From Deltaproteobacteria bacterium (GTDB lineage: Bacteria; Desulfobacterota; DSM-4660; Desulfatiglandales; Desulfatiglandaceae): a stretch of DNA of 32,025 nucleotides. The stretch is from assembly GCA_019313765.1 (NCBI GenBank), contig JAFDAP010000001.1:1-32025 (forward strand), read 5' to 3'. The notes beneath the pieces are model-generated. The model made no database searches, was not told where the DNA came from, and worked only from the letters and a program-made list of their open reading frames with translations. Below, in pieces: positions 8,994 through 17,715 of this stretch. The stretch's first letter is position 1. Each line of letters opens with the position of its first letter. Position numbers and translations under genes: made by a program.

Positions 8994-10649
8994 TTATTTC
9001 TGTTCATCCAGCGGGATGCCTATCCGGCGCATCAGATCCTGGAAGCGCGGGTAGGAGCGCAAGGGGTCCCAGAAAGGTCTGCCGAGGTAGGGCAGGTTGG
9101 GTTCGTGCTCCTCGTAGGCCTCAGGATCGACCTGGCGGGCTTGGGAGAGACGGGTCGTTTCATCTGCCGTTAGCTTGACTCGAGTCTTATTGGCAATGCT
9201 GCGCGCCATTTCGCCATACATCACCAGCACATCGGTCATGGCCCTTTCGTATGTCTGTGCCCAAAGGTTTCGCTCCTCGGGAAGCACTTCGATCAACTGT
9301 AACCTGATGCGTACTTTTTCGCCAACCTGATATACAGTCCCTTCCACCACGGCATCCACGTTTAACTCCCGGGCAATCTCCTGTAAAGTCTTCTCCGCAT
9401 CCTTATACTGCATGACTGATCTGCGGGAAATTACCCGCTTGAATGCACTGATCTGAGCCAGCTGCCCGATCAACTCATCGGTCACTCCATCAACGAAAAT
9501 CTCCTGCCCAGCATCGCCTGTCAAGTTTTCAAGCGGTAGAACTGCGATCGAATCAATGGCCTCAGCACGGCCTGTGAAAAGACTGAGTGCTATCACAGTC
9601 ATTATGATGAAAAATCCTGCACTGCCTGCATAAAGAATGGCCTTTTTTTTCCTGTGCTGCCTTGCTTTCCTCATCCTCGTTTTGATCTCTTCCGGGACTA
9701 TTCCTGCGGATATCGACTTCAAGTCATCTAACAGTTCCTCTACCTGCTGGTATCGCTTATCCGGATCCTTCTCAAGAGCCTTTTTCACAACCTGACCTAT
9801 AGACATAGGAATCTCTGAACGTATATCCGTGACCGGCTTGGGCGTTTCTTTCAGAATTGAATACACAACGGCCTGTTCACGCTCCCCCTTGAAGGGCAAT
9901 TGACCACTGAACATCTCATAGAGGACCACACCTAATGACCAGATGTCCGTACGATGATCAACCTCTTCCCCTCGGGCTTGCTCAGGAGACATATAGGCGA
10001 TCGTCCCCATGGCCGTCCCTTTTTGCGTTAACAGAGTTCCTTCAGTCCTCCGGGCCAGTCCAAAATCCATGATCTTCGACTGGCCTTTATTCGTCACCAT
10101 GATATTGGCGCTCTTGATGTCCCTGTGTATGACTCCTTTCTTGTGGGCTTCCTGCAATCCTTCTGCGATTTGTTCAGCGATCCTGAGGGTTTCCTCAAGC
10201 TCCATTGGTCCCGATTCTATCTTTTTCTTTAGGTTATGGCCTTCAATATAGGCCATGGAGATGAAGTTTTTTTCCTCATCCTCATCGAATTCATAAACAG
10301 TACAAATATTGGGATGATCCAGAGCGGCAGCAGCCTGTGCCTCGCGCATGAACCTCTCTTTGACCTCAGGAATATGGGTTAGATCTGGCGGAAGAAACTT
10401 CAAGGCTACAGTGCGCTTCAACTTTGTATCCTCAGCTTTATAGACTACACCCATGCCTCCCCTACCCAGTTCTTCGATGAGCTGGTATCGACCTGCAAAA
10501 GTTATCCCTTTGATCAAATCCTTAACCGGTGTTTGGAGAGTCTTGGTATGGGAAATAGAGATCTCCTCTGAGAAAGGAAGAGGTGTAGCACAGTTGCTGC
10601 AAAAACGTGCAGCATCAGCATTATCTGACTGACACATTGGGCATTTCAT
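8994..10649 (-). CDS. Membrane Ser/Thr protein kinase with zinc ribbon, TPR region missing
   Basis: The frame extends upstream to 10718, but I choose the ATG at 10649. It is preceded by AGAGGAA about 8 bases away and gives the family start MKCPMCQ. The 551-residue product has a zinc ribbon (Cys3, 6, 17, 20). The PknB-type kinase domain (about 55-310) has GRGGMG (62-67), Lys84, HRD (175-177) and DFG (195-197), all intact. It is followed by one transmembrane helix (about 337-358) and a TolB/FlgO-like domain (about 365-495) with IAVLPLENLTGD. Family members normally continue after a VDPEAYE motif with many TPR repeats, then end in a PYLGxxxDPLRSDPRFQ-like tail. Here VDPEAYE (508-513) runs straight into EHEPNLPYLGRPFWDPLRSY, consistent with an in-frame loss of the TPR block. 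Likely a one-component signalling kinase; targets unknown. It is divergent from the AbiE pair. Confidence 0.9.
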   Translation of the reverse strand: MKCPMCQSDNADAARFCSNCATPLPFSEEISISHTKTLQTPVKDLIKGITFAGRYQLIEELGRGGMGVVYKAEDTKLKRTVALKFLPPDLTHIPEVKERFMREAQAAAALDHPNICTVYEFDEDEEKNFISMAYIEGHNLKKKIESGPMELEETLRIAEQIAEGLQEAHKKGVIHRDIKSANIMVTNKGQSKIMDFGLARRTEGTLLTQKGTAMGTIAYMSPEQARGEEVDHRTDIWSLGVVLYEMFSGQLPFKGEREQAVVYSILKETPKPVTDIRSEIPMSIGQVVKKALEKDPDKRYQQVEELLDDLKSISAGIVPEEIKTRMRKARQHRKKKAILYAGSAGFFIIMTVIALSLFTGRAEAIDSIAVLPLENLTGDAGQEIFVDGVTDELIGQLAQISAFKRVISRRSVMQYKDAEKTLQEIARELNVDAVVEGTVYQVGEKVRIRLQLIEVLPEERNLWAQTYERAMTDVLVMYGEMARSIANKTRVKLTADETTRLSQARQVDPEAYEEHEPNLPYLGRPFWDPLRSYPRFQDLMRRIGIPLDEQK

Positions 10650-10783
10650 CGCCAATTTCCTCTTGGGAGTAGAATATAGAATACTTTGTGAGGAAGTCAA
10701 ATCATTTGAACACCCCAAAAAAGTATTCTCCTTAAAAGATTATTTATCCCTTAAAAATGTATTTATAAATATTTTTTTCTATT

Positions 10784-10815
10784 GCAATAATAAGCCATTT
10801 ATGGCATATTATTGC
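10784..10815. promoter_or_regulatory. 32-bp palindrome, probable AbiEi operator
   Basis: Nested inverted repeats share one centre. The outer arms are GCAATAAT (10784-10791) and ATTATTGC (10808-10815); the inner arms are GCCAT (10794-10798) and ATGGC (10801-10805). Only the pair 10793/10806 and the central TT are unpaired. The palindrome ends one base before the antitoxin ATG at 10817. AbiEi antitoxins are known to repress their own operon by binding inverted repeats in the promoter. A possible TTGCAA (10782-10787) and CATATT/TATTAT (10805-10812) promoter lies inside it, so binding would block RNA polymerase. No Shine-Dalgarno is present, so the message may be leaderless or weakly translated. 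Confidence 0.6.
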
Positions 10816-10816
10816 C

Positions 10817-11446
10817 ATGAAATGGGAAGAGCTTCTTCAAATTGTTGGTAAAGAACCTGTTTTTCACTCAAGCATACTGATTGCAGGTGGAGTAAATCCA
10901 ATAGATCTAGGAAGACAACTGCCACGCTGGGTGAAATCAGGAAAACTTATCCAGCTACGTCGTAGATTATATGTTCTGTCCAAACAATACCAGAAAACAA
11001 GTCCGCATCCGTTTCTTATTGCGAATCAAATTAAACGAGCTTCATATGTGAGCCTACAATCTGCTTTAGAATATCATGGCCTCATTCCAGAATATGTTCC
11101 TATTGTCACCAGCATAAGCACAGGGCGTCCAGAAAAAGTTGATACTCCTTTAGGTTCTTTCATTTTTAAGCACATTAAAAAAGAGCTTTTTTCAAACTAT
11201 CAGCTTGTTGACCTCGGTGAGGAGCAATCGGCTTTTATCGCAACGCCGGAAAAAGCTCTTCTTGACCTACTTTATCTGACACCAGGTTCGGACAAACCTG
11301 AATATTTACAGGAACTCCGGTTGCAGAATTTTACAACTAAAAACATAAATATTCTGATCGAGCTTGCTGGTAAAAGTGGCATCAGAAAACTACTGTATGC
11401 TTCTCGAAGGATTAAGACTATGTTATCTGAAAGTGAAATATCATGA
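10817..11446 (+). CDS. abiEi: Type IV toxin-antitoxin antitoxin AbiEi
   Basis: A 209-residue protein with the AbiEi layout. The N-terminal winged helix (about 1-60) includes LPRWVKSGKLIQLRRRLYVL, followed by SLQSALEYHGLIPEYVP and a C-terminal antitoxin domain with ATPEKALLDLLYLTP. In the studied AbiE systems the antitoxin neutralises the nucleotidyltransferase toxin without stable binding and represses its operon; these systems give phage abortive infection. The 3' end overlaps the toxin gene by four bases (ATGA), so translation is coupled. The start ATG lacks a ribosome-binding site and directly abuts the palindromic operator; no better in-frame start exists nearby. The local sequence is visibly more AT-rich than the kinase and efflux genes, compatible with horizontal gain. 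Confidence 0.88.
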   Translation: MKWEELLQIVGKEPVFHSSILIAGGVNPIDLGRQLPRWVKSGKLIQLRRRLYVLSKQYQKTSPHPFLIANQIKRASYVSLQSALEYHGLIPEYVPIVTSISTGRPEKVDTPLGSFIFKHIKKELFSNYQLVDLGEEQSAFIATPEKALLDLLYLTPGSDKPEYLQELRLQNFTTKNINILIELAGKSGIRKLLYASRRIKTMLSESEIS

Positions 11447-12258
11447 AAGAACAAATCAAGCAGATCATCAATGAAACAGCCAACAAATTGCAAGCAAGGA
11501 GCAGAGTACGGGAATACTGTCAGGCGAGAATTCTTCAATTTCTCCAAGAAAATGGCTTATTCCGCTCCTGGATCTTTCACGGAGGAACAGCACTAAGATT
11601 TTTGTACAGACTCCCTCGATATTCCGAAGATCTGGATTTTGCACTCAAAAGCTCAAAAACTGCGAGAAATTTCTCAGAAATCATTTCAAAGGTAACAAAA
11701 GCTTTTGAAGCCGAAGCTTACAGCATAGATACAAAGCTCAATGATCAGAAAGTTGTAAAATCTGCTTTTATTCGATTCCCTGGATTACTGCATGAAATCG
11801 GTCTTTCTCCGCATAAATCAGAGGCACTCTCAATTAAGATTGAAGTTGACAGCAATCCTCCTCCAGGAGGGATAACTGAAACTTCTGTTATTCGCCGCTA
11901 TGTGATCCTTAACGTGCAGCATTATGATAAAGCATCTCTCCTAAGCGGCAAACTACATGCCTTACTCGCCCGTCCTTACATTAAAGGACGTGATCTGTAT
12001 GACCTATTCTGGTACTTATCTGATCCCCTGTGGCCGACACCAAATATTAAATTTCTGAATGAAGCTCTCCTTCAGACAACTTGGAAAGGCCCTGAAATCA
12101 CAGAATCAAACTGGAATTTACTTACAGCAAAAAGGCTGAAATCTATCAATTGGGAAACCGCTGTCAAAGATACCCATCCTTTTATTGAAAAAGCCTCCGA
12201 TCTGAAGCTTTTAACAAAGGAAAACGTCATGGATATTCTAAAAAGAAGGAGAGGGTAA
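11443..12258 (+). CDS. abiEii: Type IV toxin AbiEii, nucleotidyltransferase
   Basis: A 271-residue AbiEii/DUF1814 family toxin. The nucleotidyltransferase motif FHGGTALRFLYRLPRYSEDL followed by DF spans about 46-66, with the metal-binding aspartates at about 63 and 65. The later conserved segment LLARPYIKGRDLYDLFWYLS holds the lysine and aspartate of motifs III/IV. Members add nucleotides (GTP or CTP preference, tRNA acceptor ends in recent work) and so stop growth. The gene starts inside the last codons of abiEi and ends 61 bases from the convergent ABC-2 permease gene. All motifs look intact, so the toxin is probably functional. Its position between a signalling kinase and a large exporter operon looks like an insertion site rather than a functional link. 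Confidence 0.9.
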   Translation: MKEQIKQIINETANKLQARSRVREYCQARILQFLQENGLFRSWIFHGGTALRFLYRLPRYSEDLDFALKSSKTARNFSEIISKVTKAFEAEAYSIDTKLNDQKVVKSAFIRFPGLLHEIGLSPHKSEALSIKIEVDSNPPPGGITETSVIRRYVILNVQHYDKASLLSGKLHALLARPYIKGRDLYDLFWYLSDPLWPTPNIKFLNEALLQTTWKGPEITESNWNLLTAKRLKSINWETAVKDTHPFIEKASDLKLLTKENVMDILKRRRG

Positions 12259-12319
12259 ATGAGAACATCCCTTCCAGGCCAGCACCCGATTCTTGTAAAT
12301 TCTATATCAACAATTGGGG

Positions 12320-13021
12320 CTAAATAAATTTCTCTCTGTTCTGAAGACGGAGAAGAGCAAAGAGAGTGGCCACCACGGAACCCATGATCAGGTAGAGACG
12401 GTTGTAGAATGTAGTCTGGGCCCAGAGCACCGACCTAAGGGCATCCACACTGCGGAAGGGGTTGTGAAAGAGAAACCAGCTGCTGTTCTGAATCTCTTCG
12501 GCCAGCACCCAAAAGAACAAGAGAAAGATAACCATAATTACCGCAGTGACATTGCCGCTGGTGGACTGGGCAGAAATATAAAAGGCCAGGCTCCCCAAAA
12601 AGATCACCGGTATCATCACATGGAAAACCATCCGCCATATGGGGAAATCGGCCAGGGTGAGACGGCAGAGGAGAACCAGGGCGAACATCATAACGGCGAT
12701 GATGATGTAGAGCGTTACCAACCGTGTCAACCAAACTTTGTAGCGGTAATCGGGGATGCCAAAAAGTGTTTCCACCATGCGCGTGTCCTGGTCCCTCTGT
12801 ATGCCGTATACCGAAGGATAGAAGACAAGCAGAATTCCCGGTGCCAGGAGATAATTATAAAGATTTTCCGAATTGGGCGTCCCCCCTCGTCCCAGCAGGC
12901 CTATGACCAGGATCAGGAAAAAGAGGCCCATGGCCAGTCCCAGAAAAACAACGAACCGTCCGCCGAAAACATGGAGGGCATTATATCTCAAAAAGGCGAC
13001 TGCGGTTTTAATCCTGTTCAT
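12320..13021 (-). CDS. ABC-2 type permease, last gene of the exporter operon
   Basis: A 233-residue inner-membrane protein with about six hydrophobic helices, among them VVFLGLAMGLFFLILVIGLL, YIIIAVMMFALVLLCRL and VIMVIFLLFFWVLAEEI. The spacing is typical of ABC-2 family permeases (NosY/NatB-like). The frame is open upstream to 13063, but the ATG at 13019-13021 overlaps the TGA of the RND-ABC fusion gene (ATGA), so coupled translation from there is most likely. It gives MNRIKTAVAFLRYNALHVF, a usual amphipathic start. There is no ATPase domain of its own. Overlap with a gene that ends in an ABC nucleotide-binding domain strongly suggests that the fused ATPase energises this permease. The residue pattern after the second helix (QRDQDTRMVETLFGIP) matches the coupling helix region of the family. 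Substrate unknown. Confidence 0.88.
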   Translation of the reverse strand: MNRIKTAVAFLRYNALHVFGGRFVVFLGLAMGLFFLILVIGLLGRGGTPNSENLYNYLLAPGILLVFYPSVYGIQRDQDTRMVETLFGIPDYRYKVWLTRLVTLYIIIAVMMFALVLLCRLTLADFPIWRMVFHVMIPVIFLGSLAFYISAQSTSGNVTAVIMVIFLLFFWVLAEEIQNSSWFLFHNPFRSVDALRSVLWAQTTFYNRLYLIMGSVVATLFALLRLQNREKFI

Positions 13022-16000
13022 GGCGTGTCTCCTTCGTTCCTTTCGGTCGAACCCATCAACCACATGTAGGAATCCTCCAGGGTGGGAACCACTTGTTTAG
13101 CCTCTTCAAAAGGCTGCTTCCCGGCTAGGATCCGCACTCTGACCTTGCCTGCATCCCTCATATGATGGACCACTTTGGTAGCACGTCGGATCCTATCTAG
13201 ATCACCTTCCGGAATAAGGGCCTGCCAGACATTGCCTCGAGTCCGTTCGACCAATTCCTTGGGAGTGCCGACGAACTTGACTCTTCCCTCCAGCAGAACA
13301 GCCACTTTGTTGCATGAGCTGGAGATGTCCTCAATGATGTGGGTGGAGAAGATCACGATGCGGTCCTTGGCCAATTCAGACAGAAGATTCCTGAATTTGA
13401 TTCTCTCCCTTGGATCCAGTCCCGCCGTCGGTTCATCCACCACCAGGATCCTGGGAAGCTTGAGCAGGGTCTGGGCGATGCCGACCCGCTGCTTCATCCC
13501 TCCTGAAAATGTCCCAATTTTGTTGTCCCGGTTATCCGTAAGATGAACGGATTCCAGCGCGGTGCTGACGATGCGTTCCCTTTCTACCTTGTTCCATATC
13601 CCTTTGAGCATGGCCTGGTAGTCCAGAAACTGGACGACGGTCATGTTTTCATAGGTGCCGAATTCTTGGGGCAGATAGCCGATCAAGGCCTGAAGTTCCT
13701 CCCTGTGCTCCTCCAGGTCCAAGTGATTGAAGGACACTTTACCCCGGCTGGGGCCCAGGATGCCGCAGATGATGCGCATCAGGGTTGTCTTTCCCGCGCC
13801 GTTGGGTCCCACCAGTCCGAACATCCCGCTTCCAATGGAGAGGGAGATTTGGTCCAGTGCTCGGAATGGCTTTTTCTTTCGACTGAGCAAGGGAACACTT
13901 TGAACGAATCTGTAGAAGGCGCGCCGCAGCCGACCAAACCGCCCGGTCAGGCGGTCAATATTAACGCCCTTTTCCTCCAAACGTTTGGCTACGGCCTTGA
14001 GAAGAATGGCCAGATACCAGATCATGCCAAAAAAAACAGTGGAAAATGTATCCTGCCACAAACCATTCAACCAGAGGAGCACAGGAATGGGCAGTCCCCA
14101 GCGAACCACCTTCTCTCCTAGGTCAAATATCCGTTCCCGCAGGCGCCGGGCCGGTCCCGGTGCGGGTTTGAAGGTGCGGAACAAATTCAGGGTAGCCAAA
14201 TAGAAGACGATGACCAGAATCAGCCGCCACAATCCTCCTTTGATGTAAAAGAACAGGAAAAAGACCAGAAAGGCATAGAGGGGAAGGAGATAAACCCAGC
14301 GGGCCAGACGCTCCTTAAAAGGAAGGCTTCCTGATGATACCTCCCGGTCCCTGCCCCCTTTCTTCCACTCTTTTGCGAATTTAATAAAATCGTCATAGAC
14401 CTTGGATACATTGCGGATGGTGATGGTGATGGGTGCATCATCGGCAAAAAGCTGGGTGCGGCTGCGTCGGAGGCTGGTTCTGACAAACCATGTGCCGGCG
14501 GGAATAGCGGCCAAAAGCCCCAGTATGTAGGCGGACTGCCAGAGCACTGAATGGATGGTGTTGATGATCAGGACCAGACCCAAGAAAAACAGCCCCAGCA
14601 TCAGGAGCTTGGTTTTGAGCGGCAGCCTGTTCAGCCAGCGCAGGGTGTTGTCCAGGCCAAAGGCAGCTGTGGGGATGATGACCAGGGTGAAGAGGGTGGC
14701 GAAGGCCAGCCCCCCGATGACTGTGATGGCAAAGGGGGCGCCGATCTGGGAGATGTATTCTGCCCGGCCCATGGCAATGGGCAGCATGGCCAGGATGGTG
14801 GTTACCGCTGTGATCAGGATGGGCCTGACCCGGGTCTGGCCAGCCGTGATCAGGGCACGTGACAAGCGAAAATTTTTCCGTTGGAGGATGCGCGAGTAGT
14901 CGATCAGTATGATGCCGTTGTTGACGACGACACCCAGAAGGATCAGGAATCCGATAAGCGCATTGGCATTGTAGATGGAGTTCCCTGTAAGGATGAGAGC
15001 CAGGAAGGCACCCACCGCGGCCAGGGGCAGGGTGAACATCATCACCAGAGGAGTGATCAGGGATTCGAAGGTGGAGGCAAGGACCATGAAGATGAGCAGG
15101 ATCCCTATTCCAATAAGAAAGTAAAATTCCGAAATGTCGCTTTCATCATGGGCCACTTCAATGGCCACGCCGGGAGGCGGGTAGATACCGGCGACAATGT
15201 CCTCGATCTCCGTCCGGGCCTGATCCAGAAGGGTGCTGGATTCCTCGATATCTGACTCGAACTGGTAGGTCACTGTTACCTGTTTTTCCTGGTTTATCCG
15301 ACTGATCCGGCTGTAGCCTGCCGAATACAGGAGTTTGGAAATCTGGGTGATGGGGACCAACCCCTCCGAGGCGGATGGGATCTGGAGCCTGCGAAGGTCA
15401 TCCGAAGTTTTCTCTTCTTCCTCTTCAGTCTTCAAGATGATGTCCACCTCTTCCGGGCCATCCATGTACTTGACGGTGGCGGATATCTCCTTCTGGAAAG
15501 TGTTAAGCTCATCCATAACTGACTGAAGCCCTACATCAAAATGTTTGAGTGCTGCCTTGTCAAGAAGGAGATCGATGCTGGGCTGCTGGTTGGAAACGCT
15601 GATATTGACCGATCTTACGGTATCGAGATTTTCAATATTGTATTGGATATCCTCGGCTATAGCCCTCAAGATCTCCAGGTCTTGACCACTGAGGATAACC
15701 TTTTCCTGGCTGGCTCCCATACCGAGAAGCCGCTGAAAATCCTGGCCTCTGCCGCTGCCGCCCTGAAAGCCAACATTCTGGGTGGGTTCTTCGTAGGAAA
15801 AGTCGATTCGAGGGAAGGCATCATCCAGCATTCCCTCGATGGAGTCCTTGATCTCCTCGAGAGGACGTCCGGCGATCTTCTCATATCCCTTCTCCAGCTG
15901 AAACGTCAGAACGATGTTGTCCTCCTGGATGGATGATGTCCGTTCCTCTATCTCCTGCATGTCCTTCAACCGCTTATCCATCTCCCGGGCCTGTTCATCC

Positions 16001-17712
16001 GCTGTCTCCAGGGTTGTTCCGGAAGGGAGAGTGGCATACAAATTAAATGTATCAAGTGGAACCTCCCGGGGAACGTTGACACTAAGCCCCAGACAAATAA
16101 CGAGGCTGATAAAAAAGGCCATCACACACACAGCCAGCGTTCCTGCCGGAAAACGCAGGCCTGTTTTGAGAAGCACGGTGTATATCTGCATGGGCCGCTG
16201 CTTTTGGCTGAACGCAGTGCGAGGTGTGTTCTGTTTTTTCCCGGAAAGGATCCGGTAAGCGATGGTGGGAATCAGAAGAAATGCCACTGCCAGCGAAACA
16301 AGAAGAGTAGCGATGATGGAAACACCGATCTGCCAGCCCAGTGTTTTGATCAGGGGCTCAGTAGAAAACAGAAAGGGGACAAAAATGCAGATAGTGGTCA
16401 GTGTGGCAGCGATGATGGCTCGCAGCACTTCATTGGTCCCATCCACTACGGCATTGCCTGCAGTCTGATTCCTGTTGATGTGGCGGTTGATGTTTTCCAG
16501 CACCACAACGCTGCTGTCCAGCAGCATCCCCACCGCAATGGCGATTCCCACAAGAGTAAGTGTGTTGATGGTGATCCCAAGCGCGTAAAAAAGATTCATG
16601 GATATCAAGACAGAGATTGGGATGGTGAGAGCAATGATAAAAACAAATTTAAGCCTTCGTATAAAAACCCAGAGGACGGCGATGGCCAGAAGGCTTCCCA
16701 AAAGGCCCAATATAAAGATGGACTGCATGTTGTCTTCGATGACCCGGGCTTCATCCACCTGAATGACGAGCTCGATTCCGTCGGCACTGATCCGGCGGTT
16801 GATGTCCTCGATGGCCTTACGGGTTTTGGCGGCCAGGGAAAGGAGGTTTGTGTCCCAACTGCGCACCAGTGACACCGTGATGGTCTCCATGCCGTTGATC
16901 CGCGAGATGGATTCCTCCTCCGCCCCACCTTCCCTGATCTCAGCGATCTGGCCCAGTGTTATAGGACCTGTGTTTTTGACCACAACATCAACCAGGTCGG
17001 GAATATTCGTGTACTCGCTGACCAGGTTGATGAAATATTTCTGGCGTCCCTCCCGGGCGACCCCAAGGTACTGCCTTTGTCCAGCCTGCTGGTTGATTTT
17101 GGAGGCAACCTGGTTGATCGTCAATCCGAATTCGGCCAACAGGCTGCTGTCCAGAACGATCTCGATGGACCGCTTGCGGCCGCCGTACACATTAACGTTG
17201 GCCACCCCATCAATGGTTTCCAACTGGGGAGTAACCTTCTCATCAATAACACTGCGGATCTGATCCAGGCCGCCTTCACCTCTGGCTTGAAAGGAAAGGA
17301 ACTGATTGGAGAGCTGCTCGGGATTGGTCCTGGCCACCTTCACCTGGAAGGAGTCGGTCAGCTGGGCCGCAGCGGCCGCAACCCTGTCCTGGAGTTTCAG
17401 AAAATCATATTTTTGGCGGCTGGACTGGTTATAGTAAACAAAGATGGTGGCCTGCCTGCGGCTTACATATGATTCGATCTTTTCGATGTTTTCCAGCCCG
17501 GCGATAGCTCCCTCCAGCGGGATCACGGCATAGTGCTCCACATAGGCAGGATCGGCGTTCTGCGGGCCGGAGATATTGATGATCAATTGAGGAAGCTCAG
17601 TATTCGGGAAGAGCTCGATGGGAAGCTGCCGGAAGGAGACAGCCCCCAGCAGACAGAGCCCGGCAATGAGCATGAAGACTGTAACCGGCCGTCGTATGAT
17701 CTGTCGAATCAT
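13018..17712 (-). CDS. RND efflux pump fused to extra membrane helices and an ABC ATPase
   Basis: This 1564-residue protein is one uninterrupted frame. Residues 1-1030 form a full RND (AcrB/HAE) pump: MIRQIIRRPVTVFMLIAG start, two porter halves, 12 helices and TM4 motif GMLLDSSVVVLEN (Asp about 398). Two more helices follow (about 1036-1080). At about 1094-1103 ITIRNVSKVY resembles the first strand and A-loop of an ABC ATPase. A stretch of about 175 residues with roughly four hydrophobic helices (about 1137-1240) intervenes, then FRALDQISLSIG and Walker A GPNGAGKTT (Lys about 1307), signature SGGMKQR (about 1403), Walker B ILVVDEPTAGLDP (about 1424) and the H-loop STHIIED (about 1457). The NBD half closely resembles the stand-alone ATPase at 30362-31273. 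It starts 3 bases after the preceding RND gene and overlaps the following permease gene. Probably an inner-membrane subunit joining RND and ABC transport; all ATPase motifs look functional. Confidence 0.93.
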   Translation of the reverse strand: MIRQIIRRPVTVFMLIAGLCLLGAVSFRQLPIELFPNTELPQLIINISGPQNADPAYVEHYAVIPLEGAIAGLENIEKIESYVSRRQATIFVYYNQSSRQKYDFLKLQDRVAAAAAQLTDSFQVKVARTNPEQLSNQFLSFQARGEGGLDQIRSVIDEKVTPQLETIDGVANVNVYGGRKRSIEIVLDSSLLAEFGLTINQVASKINQQAGQRQYLGVAREGRQKYFINLVSEYTNIPDLVDVVVKNTGPITLGQIAEIREGGAEEESISRINGMETITVSLVRSWDTNLLSLAAKTRKAIEDINRRISADGIELVIQVDEARVIEDNMQSIFILGLLGSLLAIAVLWVFIRRLKFVFIIALTIPISVLISMNLFYALGITINTLTLVGIAIAVGMLLDSSVVVLENINRHINRNQTAGNAVVDGTNEVLRAIIAATLTTICIFVPFLFSTEPLIKTLGWQIGVSIIATLLVSLAVAFLLIPTIAYRILSGKKQNTPRTAFSQKQRPMQIYTVLLKTGLRFPAGTLAVCVMAFFISLVICLGLSVNVPREVPLDTFNLYATLPSGTTLETADEQAREMDKRLKDMQEIEERTSSIQEDNIVLTFQLEKGYEKIAGRPLEEIKDSIEGMLDDAFPRIDFSYEEPTQNVGFQGGSGRGQDFQRLLGMGASQEKVILSGQDLEILRAIAEDIQYNIENLDTVRSVNISVSNQQPSIDLLLDKAALKHFDVGLQSVMDELNTFQKEISATVKYMDGPEEVDIILKTEEEEEKTSDDLRRLQIPSASEGLVPITQISKLLYSAGYSRISRINQEKQVTVTYQFESDIEESSTLLDQARTEIEDIVAGIYPPPGVAIEVAHDESDISEFYFLIGIGILLIFMVLASTFESLITPLVMMFTLPLAAVGAFLALILTGNSIYNANALIGFLILLGVVVNNGIILIDYSRILQRKNFRLSRALITAGQTRVRPILITAVTTILAMLPIAMGRAEYISQIGAPFAITVIGGLAFATLFTLVIIPTAAFGLDNTLRWLNRLPLKTKLLMLGLFFLGLVLIINTIHSVLWQSAYILGLLAAIPAGTWFVRTSLRRSRTQLFADDAPITITIRNVSKVYDDFIKFAKEWKKGGRDREVSSGSLPFKERLARWVYLLPLYAFLVFFLFFYIKGGLWRLILVIVFYLATLNLFRTFKPAPGPARRLRERIFDLGEKVVRWGLPIPVLLWLNGLWQDTFSTVFFGMIWYLAILLKAVAKRLEEKGVNIDRLTGRFGRLRRAFYRFVQSVPLLSRKKKPFRALDQISLSIGSGMFGLVGPNGAGKTTLMRIICGILGPSRGKVSFNHLDLEEHREELQALIGYLPQEFGTYENMTVVQFLDYQAMLKGIWNKVERERIVSTALESVHLTDNRDNKIGTFSGGMKQRVGIAQTLLKLPRILVVDEPTAGLDPRERIKFRNLLSELAKDRIVIFSTHIIEDISSSCNKVAVLLEGRVKFVGTPKELVERTRGNVWQALIPEGDLDRIRRATKVVHHMRDAGKVRVRILAGKQPFEEAKQVVPTLEDSYMWLMGSTERNEGDTP

Positions 17713-17715
17713 AGA

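Noticed and set aside
12314..13069. Plus-strand 251-codon frame opposite the ABC-2 permease.
   Set aside because: Its product is highly polar and compositionally odd, while the opposite strand encodes a clear six-helix permease coupled to its neighbour.
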